A stretch of 64,000 bases of DNA. Origin: Tulasnella sp. 424. Its lineage: Eukaryota; Basidiomycota; Agaricomycetes; Cantharellales; Tulasnellaceae. Location: the NCBI GenBank assembly GCA_019633425.1, contig WSUB01000081.1, forward strand, positions 118,932-182,931. Reading direction: 5' to 3'. The position numbers and the translations under genes were made by a program. This document shows positions 54,901-64,000 of this stretch, in pieces. Within the stretch, counting starts at the first letter, position 1. Each line of letters begins with the position of its first letter. Below the pieces are notes generated by a model, which saw nothing but the letters and a program-made list of their open reading frames with translations, was not told the DNA's origin and searched no databases.

Positions 54901-57900
54901 ATGGATCCGGACCTCCCTCCTCTTCCTCCCCTCCCCTCCTTGTTTACTTCGCATGGGCTACATCATTCTCTCCCAAAGCTTTTCACTGCGTTGCATATTT
55001 CCCCTCTCGAGGATCGACCTCAGGATCCCATTGTAGCTAGGCTTCTGGCGCAACGGCAGCAGACGTCAAGCACCTTTGAACCCCCTACAAGCGTTGACGA
55101 GATGGCAAAGGATCACACAAAAACAGTCAATGGTCAGATCCAAGAAATATTTGCCAACGCTAGGGATTGGCAGTGCGACTGTGCTTCCGAAGCAAAGGTG
55201 AGAAGGACGCGTCTCGTTGCCTTTTGGACTCGGAAGTGGTTTAATTCTTTCGAATCCTCAGCGACTGCTATCATGGGATGGAAGTCACTCTCAAAGTGAA
55301 TCATTGGGCCCATCTTCTTCCTCCTATCTATCGGAGCAACCTCTAAAGGTTATGGGTGCCTTTCAGAGTAGGTACGTAGACCTACCTCTCTCTCAGCTAT
55401 TTAGCACTCACTTCTTCTGCAGCCTAATGGGGGAGACCACGAGCCAAACCCTCACCATGGACCCCGAAACTTTAAGGGACTTTTTTCAGTATCTCATTTA
55501 CGGGACCTCCTCTCAACTGTTTCCCTGGGACGCTGAACTACAGCTTTTCAAAATGACCCCACAGATCCTTAGCCTCTCCATCGAAGGTCTTAGCCGCCCA
55601 TCCACCCACCTGTCCGTTTTTATCTCTATACTTACTTCCGTTTTAGTCGTTAATCTTACTTAATTTGACAGCATTACCACTCGCTTTCTCAATATTGGAA
55701 GCCTCCTCCGAAGACTTGAGGAATTTGTACTCGACACCAAGTCAAGGTCCGTCAGGCTATCGTAACCGTCGGGAAAATCTGTCTGTCATTGACCCGCATT
55801 ATTCAGGAAAGTCAAGGTTATCGAAACCCATTCAGTGGTGCATTGTGTTTGCGTCGTCACTGCGTACCTCCGCCGAACCACAACCGAGCGTCTACTTTCC
55901 TCTCACGGACTCATCGCGGAAAGTTTACACTACGCTGAATCCGAGGCTGTATTGGAGTTTCTGGGACGGATTTGTTATAGGGTACATTATTTCACCTCGT
56001 ACCCAGTTGCAAATTGCTGACGCTTCCGCCGCTGGAAGGGTTTGGACAAATCCACGCCCTATCGTCCACTTCATGAATCTCAGAAGGCGCTATTGGATCA
56101 CATATACACTCATTCGGCTCACGCAGTACGTTCATCGCCGTTTCAGTCCCTGCGAGCCATTGCCGCCTACGTTCTTTCCGAGACAAGCTCCGGGTGGCTC
56201 AGGCAGGTAGCCACCGCCGTCGGCATGGAGAATGACGACTCAGACGAGCGAGCGGGAAAAGAAGACATTACTCCTATCTATAACGCATGGCCATCTTTTG
56301 TGGATGAACGATCTGGCCTCTTCATCGAACGCGGTATCAAGTCCCTCCACCTTCTGCGCTCAGGTCGACCGGACCATCCGGCATGCCATACCCACCTATT
56401 TAATACCAAATCGATCAAGCTCGAATGGGTTTGGACACAGAAAGGTGTCCAAAACGCTGTCACTTCCCTGGCATCTCGCTTAGAGGGGATGAAGAAGCAC
56501 ATCCTACAGGGACAAACACACACCACTTCGTTCAACCACACAGCTACGCAGGATCAAACGTCGATTCACAACCCGAAGCCATCGGGGGAGCCCGTTCCAT
56601 CCCAAACCCCGTCCGATGTGTCTACGTACGCATCAGACCTTTCGGGAATGGCCGCGTTTGATCGCCAACCAGGGTTGTACCCTAATGACGCCGTCATGAC
56701 TCGAGCGATCGAGCACGTAGCAGCCATGGTGGCCTCGTTTCCTATTGCTCTACCGTCCATCACTCCGACTGTGGACCGGCTTGGCCAACTGGTCATCGTC
56801 GAACCCCTTGTGGCTCATTCCCGGCTTCTATCTCAATCTCTGCTCGACGTGTTTCTCAACGAACTCCACTTGCCCTCACACTTGGACCTCCTTCACCGCT
56901 TTATGTTGTTTGGAGACCCTAACTTCGTAGCTAACCTTCGAGTTGCGCTCTGCGACGAACAGCCCTTCCCTCGTCAATTCAGCAAGCCATCAAAGGCTGA
57001 TTCCTCGACCGAGGGAGCAGGTCTTGGCCTAGGCTTAAATCCCAAACTTAGCCCTACTGGGGAATGGCCGCCCAGTGGGTTTGGACTGAGTCATTCCCTA
57101 AGGAGTGTAATTGTTGAGGTCCTCGAAGTCGAGGCTAGGACAGACAAAGGTGACCTGGCCGCGCAAAGCGTGGTGAGACAGGAAGCTGAATGGAGAATGG
57201 GATTTGTCGTTCCTCCCGCCGAGGACGACGATGAAAAGGAACGATGTGATCCCTTCGGTGAGTTGAGAAGGCTCGTTCGAAGAAAAGGAGCTAATCCCCT
57301 CCCTTAGGTCTTCAGTAAGTGCTGTTCCCTCTTTTTGTTATGCCTTGTTTCTGATAGGGAGCTGTCAATTCAGTGCTTTGAGTTTCTTGCACCTGCAATA
57401 CAGGCCTCCGGATGCTTTAACTTCGTTCCTGAATTCGGACGTATTGGAAAAATACCAAAGAATGTTTGACTTCCTGCTTGAGATGCTGCGAGGTGAGTAA
57501 GATGCTCGTCTATCACTTGTTGAAACAGGCTCTAATTATGACATTCTCAAGTCGATAGCGTTCTTCGATCATCTTTTCAGACTGCATTCCGGGAAAAGAC
57601 GTCGCCTGGGGTGCAAGGATGGAAGGGCTTGGCTTTCCCTTTGATTCGGCAAATGGAATCTTTCCTCAATGGTTTCCTCGGTTACATTTTTGACACCGCT
57701 ATCTCAGCAAATTGGACAAGCTTCATACAGCAACTTATCGATTTGAACCGTTTCCGATCTTCGAGCCAATTGTGGCGGGGGTTCTCTGGCTCTGCGGACG
57801 ACTGGCCATCACCTCGTGATCATGATGTATTCGCAGTCATGCAGTCACATTCGGACGTTCTGGACAAAATTCTTCTGGCCTGCTTCCTGAAAGGACGACA

Positions 57901-58286
57901 GCGGACTACAAGGTCAGCCATACAAAAGCCCCTGGCAGTAATTCTGCAACTAGCCCTTGCTCTTCAAAACGTCGGAGACGCAGGGAGCAAGGGGCTCACA
58001 TCGAGATTAAGGGAGCTCCAATCTGAATGGAATGTCGTCATGCATAGTCTGGTACGTCTCTTGATTTCATTTGGTGATTCAGAGTTAAGCTGTTCATTAG
58101 ACCAAAACACTCGGGAATCGTGACAAACATGTGGCCCACAGCGAACGAGCCATGGGCCCTCTATATCCCACCATATCTTCAACTGTAGCTTACTCAGAAG
58201 AGCTTCTCCTTCGGGTGGATTTTACCAGATGGTACTCCGGAAAGCAGAGAGTGGGGCGAGTTCCCAAGGGCGAGTTCAATATCTGA
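54901..58286 (+). CDS. Gamma-tubulin complex component (GCP/Spc97-Spc98 family, probably GCP5/6-type)
   Basis: Ten exons: 54901-55197, 55262-55371, 55423-55611, 55672-55761, 55807-55981, 56039-57257, 57308-57314, 57374-57492, 57552-58051 and 58101-58286; 963 residues. GRIP-type blocks appear in order: LLSWDG near 100, ITTRFLNIGSLLRRLEEFV near 200, SQSLLDVFLNELHLPSHLDL and RFMLFGDPNFV in the middle, then ALSFLHLQYRPPDAL and LEKYQRMFDFLLEMLR, and a helical C-terminus. The family nucleates microtubules at spindle pole bodies as part of the gamma-tubulin ring complex. The subtype is uncertain. Exon 7 is a 7-nt microexon (GTCTTCA) between a 50-nt and a 59-nt intron; skipping it would need one 100-nt intron with poorer junction residues. 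Exon 3 uses an unusual GTCCGT donor. Confidence 0.85.
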
Positions 58287-58564
58287 TGCTTTCGTACTTT
58301 CTGTAACAAGCATCGAGTTTATTGTAATGACTCTTGTATCGCCATGGTATTGCGGAAATTAACTAAACACAAACACGGCTTATCCGGCGGCTCTGGAGTC
58401 TTGGTCATGGGCTTGGATAAGGAAAAATAGATAATCCCACAGTTTGAATCCGAACAGCCCGTTTCAAGTTGAGCTCTTGCACCGCGATATCTCTCATCGA
58501 AGCAGGTCAGTCTAATAAGCTACTCCTCAGTCTTGAGTACAATTGCTGAAATGTACTTGGCAGG
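58287..58564. other. Intergenic between convergent genes
   Basis: Short spacer with the two 3' ends; nothing else recognised. Confidence 0.45.
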
Positions 58565-59181
58565 TCACTTGATGACGATTTCGCGAGTGACGACTCTGGT
58601 CTGGCCTCGTGCATCACCAACACCGGTCACAACGAACAAACCTGGCTCATTCCATTCCAAGGTGGTCCTCACCGGTGATTCAATTATCTGCAACTTGTAC
58701 TAGGGGGCGATGTTAATATCCAGGCTACTCTAACCTACAGCAACCATCGGTGGAGTGCTGATCTTGGCATGTACCACGCTTTTTTGCTGCTTCAAGGTCT
58801 CCTTGAAAATCCTCTCATTTCTCAAGCCGAGCTCATCCGCATATTCTCTAGGTTTCTCGATATTTCCAATCACGACGCGAAAAGGCGAGACTGCGGGGCC
58901 TAATGGAAGGCAATGGTAACCGGCACCGTAAAGGGAAGAATGCATGGGATATTCTCGAGGACGAAGGTATCCCGGTAGGTCATCTATGTCGGGGGAGATA
59001 GTTGAATCACCACCGCTAAGCTGTTATCCTTGGTTACCTCTTTAGGCTTGATGAACGCTTCGCGGTCACAGTGGCGTTCCCGTATGCAGATCCCCTTTCC
59101 CTTAAATTTGGAAGAGCATATCTCCGTGGCATCTATAGTAGTCTCAGACGCCATACATTGTGTGGTGTGAAGCACGTTCAT
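58565..59181 (-). pseudogene. Small gene of unknown function with an apparent one-base frameshift
   Basis: On the minus strand an ATG at 59181 (MNVLHTTQCMASETT) opens a frame through KPKEVTKDNSLAVVIQLSP. There it runs into a C5 tract (58991-58995), after which the protein-like reading continues one frame over (DIDDLPGYLRPREYPM, FRVVIGNIEKPREYADEL). A 51-nt GT-AG intron (58688-58738) leads to the last exon, 58565-58687, ending LFVVTGVGDARGQTRVVTREIVIK-like sequence with an Ig-like beta feel. The total is one base short of a whole number of codons, so a single missing C explains it: sequencing error or a young pseudogene. An alternative 55-nt intron over the tract leads to an early stop. Family unknown. 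It shares a 124-base divergent promoter with the SEP-UBX gene. Confidence 0.5.
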
Positions 59182-59305
59182 TGTGTGAGATCGACTGGAT
59201 GAGCGATTTTTCAGTGGGCGTGACGTGACATCGAACCGTGACGGGCTGATATCATCGCCGACCGACGCGTCTCCTTCGACACACCACTCAACCAACCTCA
59301 GAACC

Positions 59306-60813
59306 ATGGCTGACGATACAAACAACCCAAATGCCGGGCGCTCGCTTGGAGGAGGGCCTGTCGAACCTCCCCCGGAGTCCTGGCTCAATCGCAACACATC
59401 TGGTCCACGTATAGGTAGAGTCGGCGGTCCATCCACAGGGTAGGATATACCAGTACTATGTTCGATTCGAGTGACTGAAGCCTTAATTTTCATCCTTAGG
59501 ACAGCTCGGTCCACCGGAACGGGTCGCATTGCGACATTATCTGATATGGGCGGTTCTAGTGCACCTGTTCGGGGCCGAACCTCTCAGCGCCCTCCCTCGG
59601 ACGAAGACGACGAGGAAGATGACACACAAGAAGGAGAGAGATGGTTTGCTGGTGGAGAACGGAGGCAAGGAAATACATTGGCTAGCAGTTGTCTTTACTA
59701 ACGAATCTTGCCAGTGGGATCTCTGTTGAGAATCCTGATCGTCCTGCTCGCCCTGGCGGCTTGGGCACCGTGCGCGACATCCTTAGAAAAGCCGCAGAGT
59801 TCGTGAACATATCTCATTTTCGATCTGCTTCTGTACTTACTTGGTCTGCTTTACAATTAGAGGGGGACCTCCTCCAGAGCCAATTGCTGGCCATACCGGT
59901 TCGAGGTCCTTTTGGGGTGGGGGCAACGTCCTTGGCTCGGACGAAGTGCCTTCGCAGTTCGTTCCGGATCCTGCTGTTGATAGTGCAGAAAGCGCAGGCG
60001 ACCAGATGGAGACTGCGGTTCGCGAAATAACATTTTGGAAAACGGGTTTCACGATTCAGGACGGACCCCTCATGCAATACGATGACCCTGCCAATGCAGA
60101 GATTCTGCGAAGTATCAATTCCGGGTGTGTCTTGGATGACGATTCCGGAAGTTGAGCAGTTTGTTGATATGCCTTCTAACTTTACCAGAAATGCTCCTCC
60201 GTCGATACTCAACGTCCAAGTCGGGCAACCAGTCGAGCTTCGTGTATCGCGGCGATTGAACGAGGATTACGTCCCCTCCCCAAAACGTTTCAACGTGTTT
60301 GAAGGCCAGGGCAATCGTCTTGGTTCAGTACTCCCCGGAGGAGCGGCGCCCTCAGCATCATCGCAACAACCACCCGGGGCCTTTCCTAGTGGAGGGAACG
60401 CGTCTGGAGCCGGCCAGGATCGATCGTCACTGACTACAAGGTTTGAAGTTGATATGAATGCCCCAACAACAAGTGTCCAAATTCGACTCGCAGACGGAAC
60501 CCGGTAAGTGCCCGCTTTGGAGGTCGAGCGGAAGGGTATTGATTGGTTATGACCTAGGCTCGTGGCTAGAATGAACTTAACTCATACAGTCGGTGACATA
60601 CGGGGATTTATCAATGCGTACGCAAAGCCATGTTACTGCAAAGCGGTATCTGACTGACCGGATTTCATCCGTTTCTCCAGCTCATCACCTGGACAGTCAT
60701 CAACCCCTTACACCATCAACACTACCTTCCCGAACAGGGTTCTAGATAACGATACTTTGACAATTGAGCAGGCTAAACTCCAAAATAGTGTCATTGTTCA
60801 ACGGCGACTCTGA
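59306..60813 (+). CDS. SEP-UBX protein, p97/Cdc48 cofactor (p47/Shp1-like)
   Basis: Seven exons: 59306-59439, 59500-59664, 59715-59798, 59861-60124, 60189-60503, 60558-60617 and 60681-60813; 384 residues. The GGERSGISVENPD block before the SEP domain is the p97-binding SHP-type box region. The SEP domain (about 183-260) has ITFWKTGFTIQDGPL and VELRVSRRLNEDY. The UBX domain (about 305-383) carries the Phe-Pro-x-Arg loop in TTFPNRVL that contacts the p97 N domain. The family recruits Cdc48/p97 to ubiquitinated substrates and to membrane fusion and PP1 regulation. No UBA domain precedes the linker: the protein starts MADDTNNPNAG, so it resembles p37/UBXN2-type members more than yeast Shp1, unless an upstream exon was missed. 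Intron 2 is GC-AG (GGAG|gcaagg), required to give the conserved ERSGIS. Confidence 0.9.
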
Positions 60814-63162
60814 GCTATGGAGTAATAATGCTCTCCTGGTCAATTGAATGAATATGTGCTTGTACTTAGCATTCGGAGAATTCCAGACCTGCGAGCCAAA
60901 AATAATAGTGAGAGAGAGCCCCAATACACGTTGCTGAGTCCCTTTTATGATGGTTGAGCCACAGAACACGGGCGGAAGCTTTCGAGGGCAATGTAGGCTA
61001 TAGGGGTGATAGAGACCATTCTTCTGGCAGAATGAGACAAGGGCTACGTTTCAACTTGTCCATGACATCAGTTTCATATGTATGATGTATCATTTTCATT
61101 CGGATTGCGCTTTGCACATTATTCCGAGGGCACTGCTTCCATGGAAGAGACATGCAGGCTAGCAGACAGCTCTGCACTTATTTCAAACAATACCAGGAAT
61201 CTATATTGGGGCTCCCTCAATTGAAACCTTTGCTAATCCAAAGATGAGCAAATGAAGGGGAGTGTTAACATTTCCTTGAAGCTCTTGTGAAGATGGACAC
61301 CTAGGGATGAACAAGTGACGTGTTCATGATACAAAGTAGAGGAATGGAGGAGAGACATAGGGGAAAAGGCATTAGACCCACAATGCCGTGTGTACCATAC
61401 AAATGGGGAAGATGAGGACACAGCCTAGGCTCTAGGGTAGCGTCAGTGACACCCTGGTAATAGACAAGGTGGTAAATGACGCGTCTTTGACCGGTCAAAG
61501 ACACGAGGCTCGAAACTGGGGTGTCGCTTACCAGTAACGGACCGGGTTGAAGCAGTCTGCAAATTACCTTGCTGTAAGTCACTTGTAGTCCGGCCGGAGA
61601 ATAGGAGACCGGAAGGCCTATCAATACTGCATCAAACTGATACTGTAAGCTCGAAAACCCCTTTCGCGTGCCATTTGGACCCAAAGTAACGTAAATAACG
61701 CAATTTGGTCCGATGAATATGGATCAATTGCCCCTGTCTTTTACCCGTGTTTTACTGGTCATTGACCCTGTCTTTTACCAGGTGGCTCAGGGGATGCGGT
61801 CTTGCACCTGATTAAGACCTGTCGGACACCTCTCCGGAGGTATCTGACGCTACCCTACTAGAATATAGGAGTGAATGTAGCAAAGGAGGAATGGTACAAA
61901 GGAAGAGTGCTACCCAGGAATGAAGTCAATGACCGTGCAAATATGAAAATGACCATACAGAACTTACACCAAAGGATGTTTCACCTTTCTGGCTTGGAAA
62001 TGCCTATCTGCCTCTGCACCTCCTTGGCCATGAGAGGCATGATTAGCACGACCACCCACTCATTCCAGGGCCACTTACCAGTCCAAAACCTGGGGTTATG
62101 CACACCACGATTTTTCTATTTGAGCTATACTACTGTACCGGCCCAAATTTTAGCGACGGTGTGTGACAGGATGACGATTTCATGCGAGTTAGCGACAGTG
62201 ACGGATCACCGTGACCACTGTGACAAAGCGATCTCATCGCGGTTTCACTCGACGGCTCCAATCAACCTAAGACTTTACTGAGTAGCTTAATCACGGTGCA
62301 GAAAAAACAACGTGGATGGACCTGGATACCTGGATATTTCGGACTGAGTCAATTTTCAAATTACTGTCCAAACCACTATGAGGGTAGCGACAGAGCCCCA
62401 TTCCGTGACATGATGTTGCATGTTTATAGCGACCAAAGCCCCCATGTGATGTAATCCGTTGCTATAATTTGGCCTGGTACAGTCCTACCAACCTGTGTAG
62501 TTGTGTTGGAAGAATTCAAAGAGTGACATACAAAATAGTGGCAATCCTCCGTGCTTGAGACTTATGTTGCACTTCTTTAACCAGGTTTGATCCTACAATG
62601 ACTTGCATAAGTCAGTGCACCCCCCCTCCGCCCTTGCTGGCTCCACACCTACATAGGTAACATCAGGAAAAGGGGTCAGTGATACAAAATGCTATAAAGT
62701 CCTATATAGCATGATATTTTCCTACCCCTGTCTGTTGCATTGAATACTGGCATTGTACTGTTTATTCATGGTGCATTCATCAACACCTCAAAAGCTAATT
62801 CCACATTCTATTTTGAATAACTAGGTGATGATCCAAGCAAAAACACTGCACAGAAGATGTCCATATACTGTATAGTCATGGAGAGGTATCAGGGCAACAG
62901 CAAAGGTCCAGAATAGTTCTGGGAAGAGTTGAGACCAGTGGCAGGCCAATATAAAATGCTATCATGCTATGCCGCAATAATTTGCTACAAACTGCTACAC
63001 AATATAGCAGATGTATTCTATATAGTTTTCCGAAGGAATATATCCCAAAAGGCTTTTGCTGATGAAGGTGACCCCAGTTGTACCACTGTGACAACTCCCG
63101 TTCTACTTGACCCCTTCCCAGCCCTTCCCTCTGCTTGCGACATCACACCTACTATCTCTAAT
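60814..63162. other. Gene-poor stretch; no gene recognised
   Basis: AT content rises here relative to the preceding genes. One plus-strand frame of 136 codons (61871-62281) has no domain. Repetitive-looking phrases such as 'ttttacccgtgttttactgg / ttttaccagg' near 61740-61785 suggest decayed mobile sequence. Confidence 0.45.
61484..61501. repeat. Perfect 18-bp palindrome
   Basis: TCTTTGACC followed directly by GGTCAAAGA. It lies in gene-poor sequence and is not next to an oligo-T or a gene end. Confidence 0.8.
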
Positions 63163-63427
63163 TGTTAAACGCAGCAATCCGACGACTGTGGGTATCTCAC
63201 ACTGAGAAGAGGGAGTCGAAGAGTCGATAATGATTATACGTACTTGTACATCCAGTATATATAGTAGGGGTAACAAACAATGACCTCAACATGTACAAGT
63301 ACGCCACAAACATGACACGAACATCACAGTACATTTACGATAAACCATGAGAATAATAGAGTATACCAAATCGAATAATGCGAACACGATAGAGGTGAAG
63401 AGGAGACGCACGACACTGTGCAACACA
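63163..63427 (-). repeat. Probable 3' LTR of the copia element
   Basis: Read on the minus strand, the segment begins TGTGTTGCAC just after a purine tract (GAGGGGG, the usual polypurine primer) that follows the pol stop codon. It ends GTTTAACA, so it has TG...CA ends. It contains a TATA-like TACTATATATAC and is about 265 bp, a normal copia LTR length. The partner LTR is outside the window, so the exact ends are inferred. Confidence 0.6.
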
Positions 63428-63454
63428 CCCCCTCAACAAAGCGCCTCTGAGGAA

Positions 63455-64000
63455 TCAAACATGGAGTCCCATTCGTTCTCGAAGGTCCATGACAGTTTGA
63501 CGAGGGAGTGCCTTGGTGAGAAGATCGGCTGGCATTTCTTCAGTAGGGCAGTAATGGACAGAGATAGACATAGCCTTGGAGACTTCGTCTTAAATCCAGA
63601 ATTCAGCGACTGGAATGTGTTTCATGCGCGAATGATGGACGGCGTCATTCAACACTTGAATGGTTGATTGGTTGTTGACAAAGAGAGGAGATGGTTTGGG
63701 GAAGGAATATCCCAGCTCTTGTAGGAGGTTACGGAGCCACTTGATCTCTGTTCCTGCAAAGCTGGCGCCGTAGAATTCAGCCTCGGTGGAGGATTTTGCA
63801 ATCACCCCCTGGAGTTTGCTAGCCCATGACACTGCGCCTGTTCCAACTTTGACGATATACCCATTGGTGGACTTGCCATTCTCTTTGTCCCCAGCGAAGT
63901 CGGAGTCGGTGTATGTTTCGAAGATGGAGGCAACTTTGGAATCGGGGGCGTAGGTGAGCTTCATGTCCTTGGTTCCTTGAAGGTACCGGAGGAGATGCTT
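63455..64000 (-). pseudogene. Ty1/copia pol, RNase H C-terminal part
   Basis: The minus-strand frame entering from the right edge encodes the copia RNase H region: YTDSDFAGD, SWASKLQGVIAKSSTEAEF, KWLRNLLQELG. After KHIPVAEFWI a TAA at 63590-63592 interrupts it; the same frame then resumes (DEVSKAMSISVHYCPTEE, PADLLTKALP) and stops at 63455-63457. A single nonsense codon in the expected place of an Arg makes this copy defective, although the rest is well preserved. The reverse transcriptase, integrase and gag parts lie beyond the window. Confidence 0.88.

Noticed and set aside
1..64000. CRISPR arrays, operons or bacterial-type elements
   Set aside because: No regularly spaced repeats and no prokaryotic gene organisation; the window is plainly fungal.

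Overview
The window looks like a chromosome segment of a filamentous basidiomycete, most likely an Agaricomycete. Genes are split by many 45-80 nt GT-AG introns, there are no operons, and the families are typical of mushrooms: two F-box proteins of the expanded basidiomycete type, an AA9 lytic polysaccharide monooxygenase with a CBM1, a WOPR (Gti1/Pac2) transcription factor, eight-cysteine GPI-anchored secreted proteins, and a Ty1/copia element. All exon joins below were worked out by hand from splice consensus, reading-frame phase and protein-family pattern.

Layout. 1-3.4 kb: no gene, but a diverged direct repeat. 3.4-5.0 kb: a multi-pass membrane protein. 5.3-9.7 kb: tandem F-box paralogues. 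9.9-11.1 kb (-): AA9-CBM1. 12.8-14.0 kb (-): a conserved fungal protein often labelled 'geranylgeranyl pyrophosphate synthetase' that shows no prenyltransferase motif. 16.9-20.0 kb (-): WOPR regulator, with a 7.8 kb gene-poor stretch upstream of it. 27.9-38.6 kb: a rearranged locus with an intron-containing tRNA-His(GUG), two large direct repeats, two copies of a second repeat, a wrecked copy of THG1 (tRNA-His guanylyltransferase) and an intact THG1. 39.4-44.6 kb: a 2 kb tandem duplication that doubled a secreted eight-Cys gene and the front of a GPN1 GTPase gene; the first GPN1 copy is dead, the second complete. 45.5-60.8 kb: a denser stretch with a CaaX-ending protein, a PIN-domain protein, an FHA/tail-anchored protein, a third eight-Cys protein, an orphan ORF, a gamma-tubulin complex component, a small frameshifted gene and a p47/Shp1-like SEP-UBX protein. 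60.8-64 kb: gene-poor, ending in the 3' end of a copia element on the minus strand.

Most interesting: tRNA-His and the enzyme that adds the G-1 nucleotide to tRNA-His sit in one locus that has undergone segmental duplication. A 23-nt 3' stub of the tRNA marks one duplication border, and one enzyme copy has lost its conserved KPND motif. Also notable are a probable 7-nt microexon in the gamma-tubulin complex gene, two GC-AG introns, and a D...ExK signature in the mislabelled 'GGPP synthetase' family. Several long stretches (1-3.4, 14-16.9, 20-27.8 and 60.8-63.2 kb) hold nothing I can call a gene.
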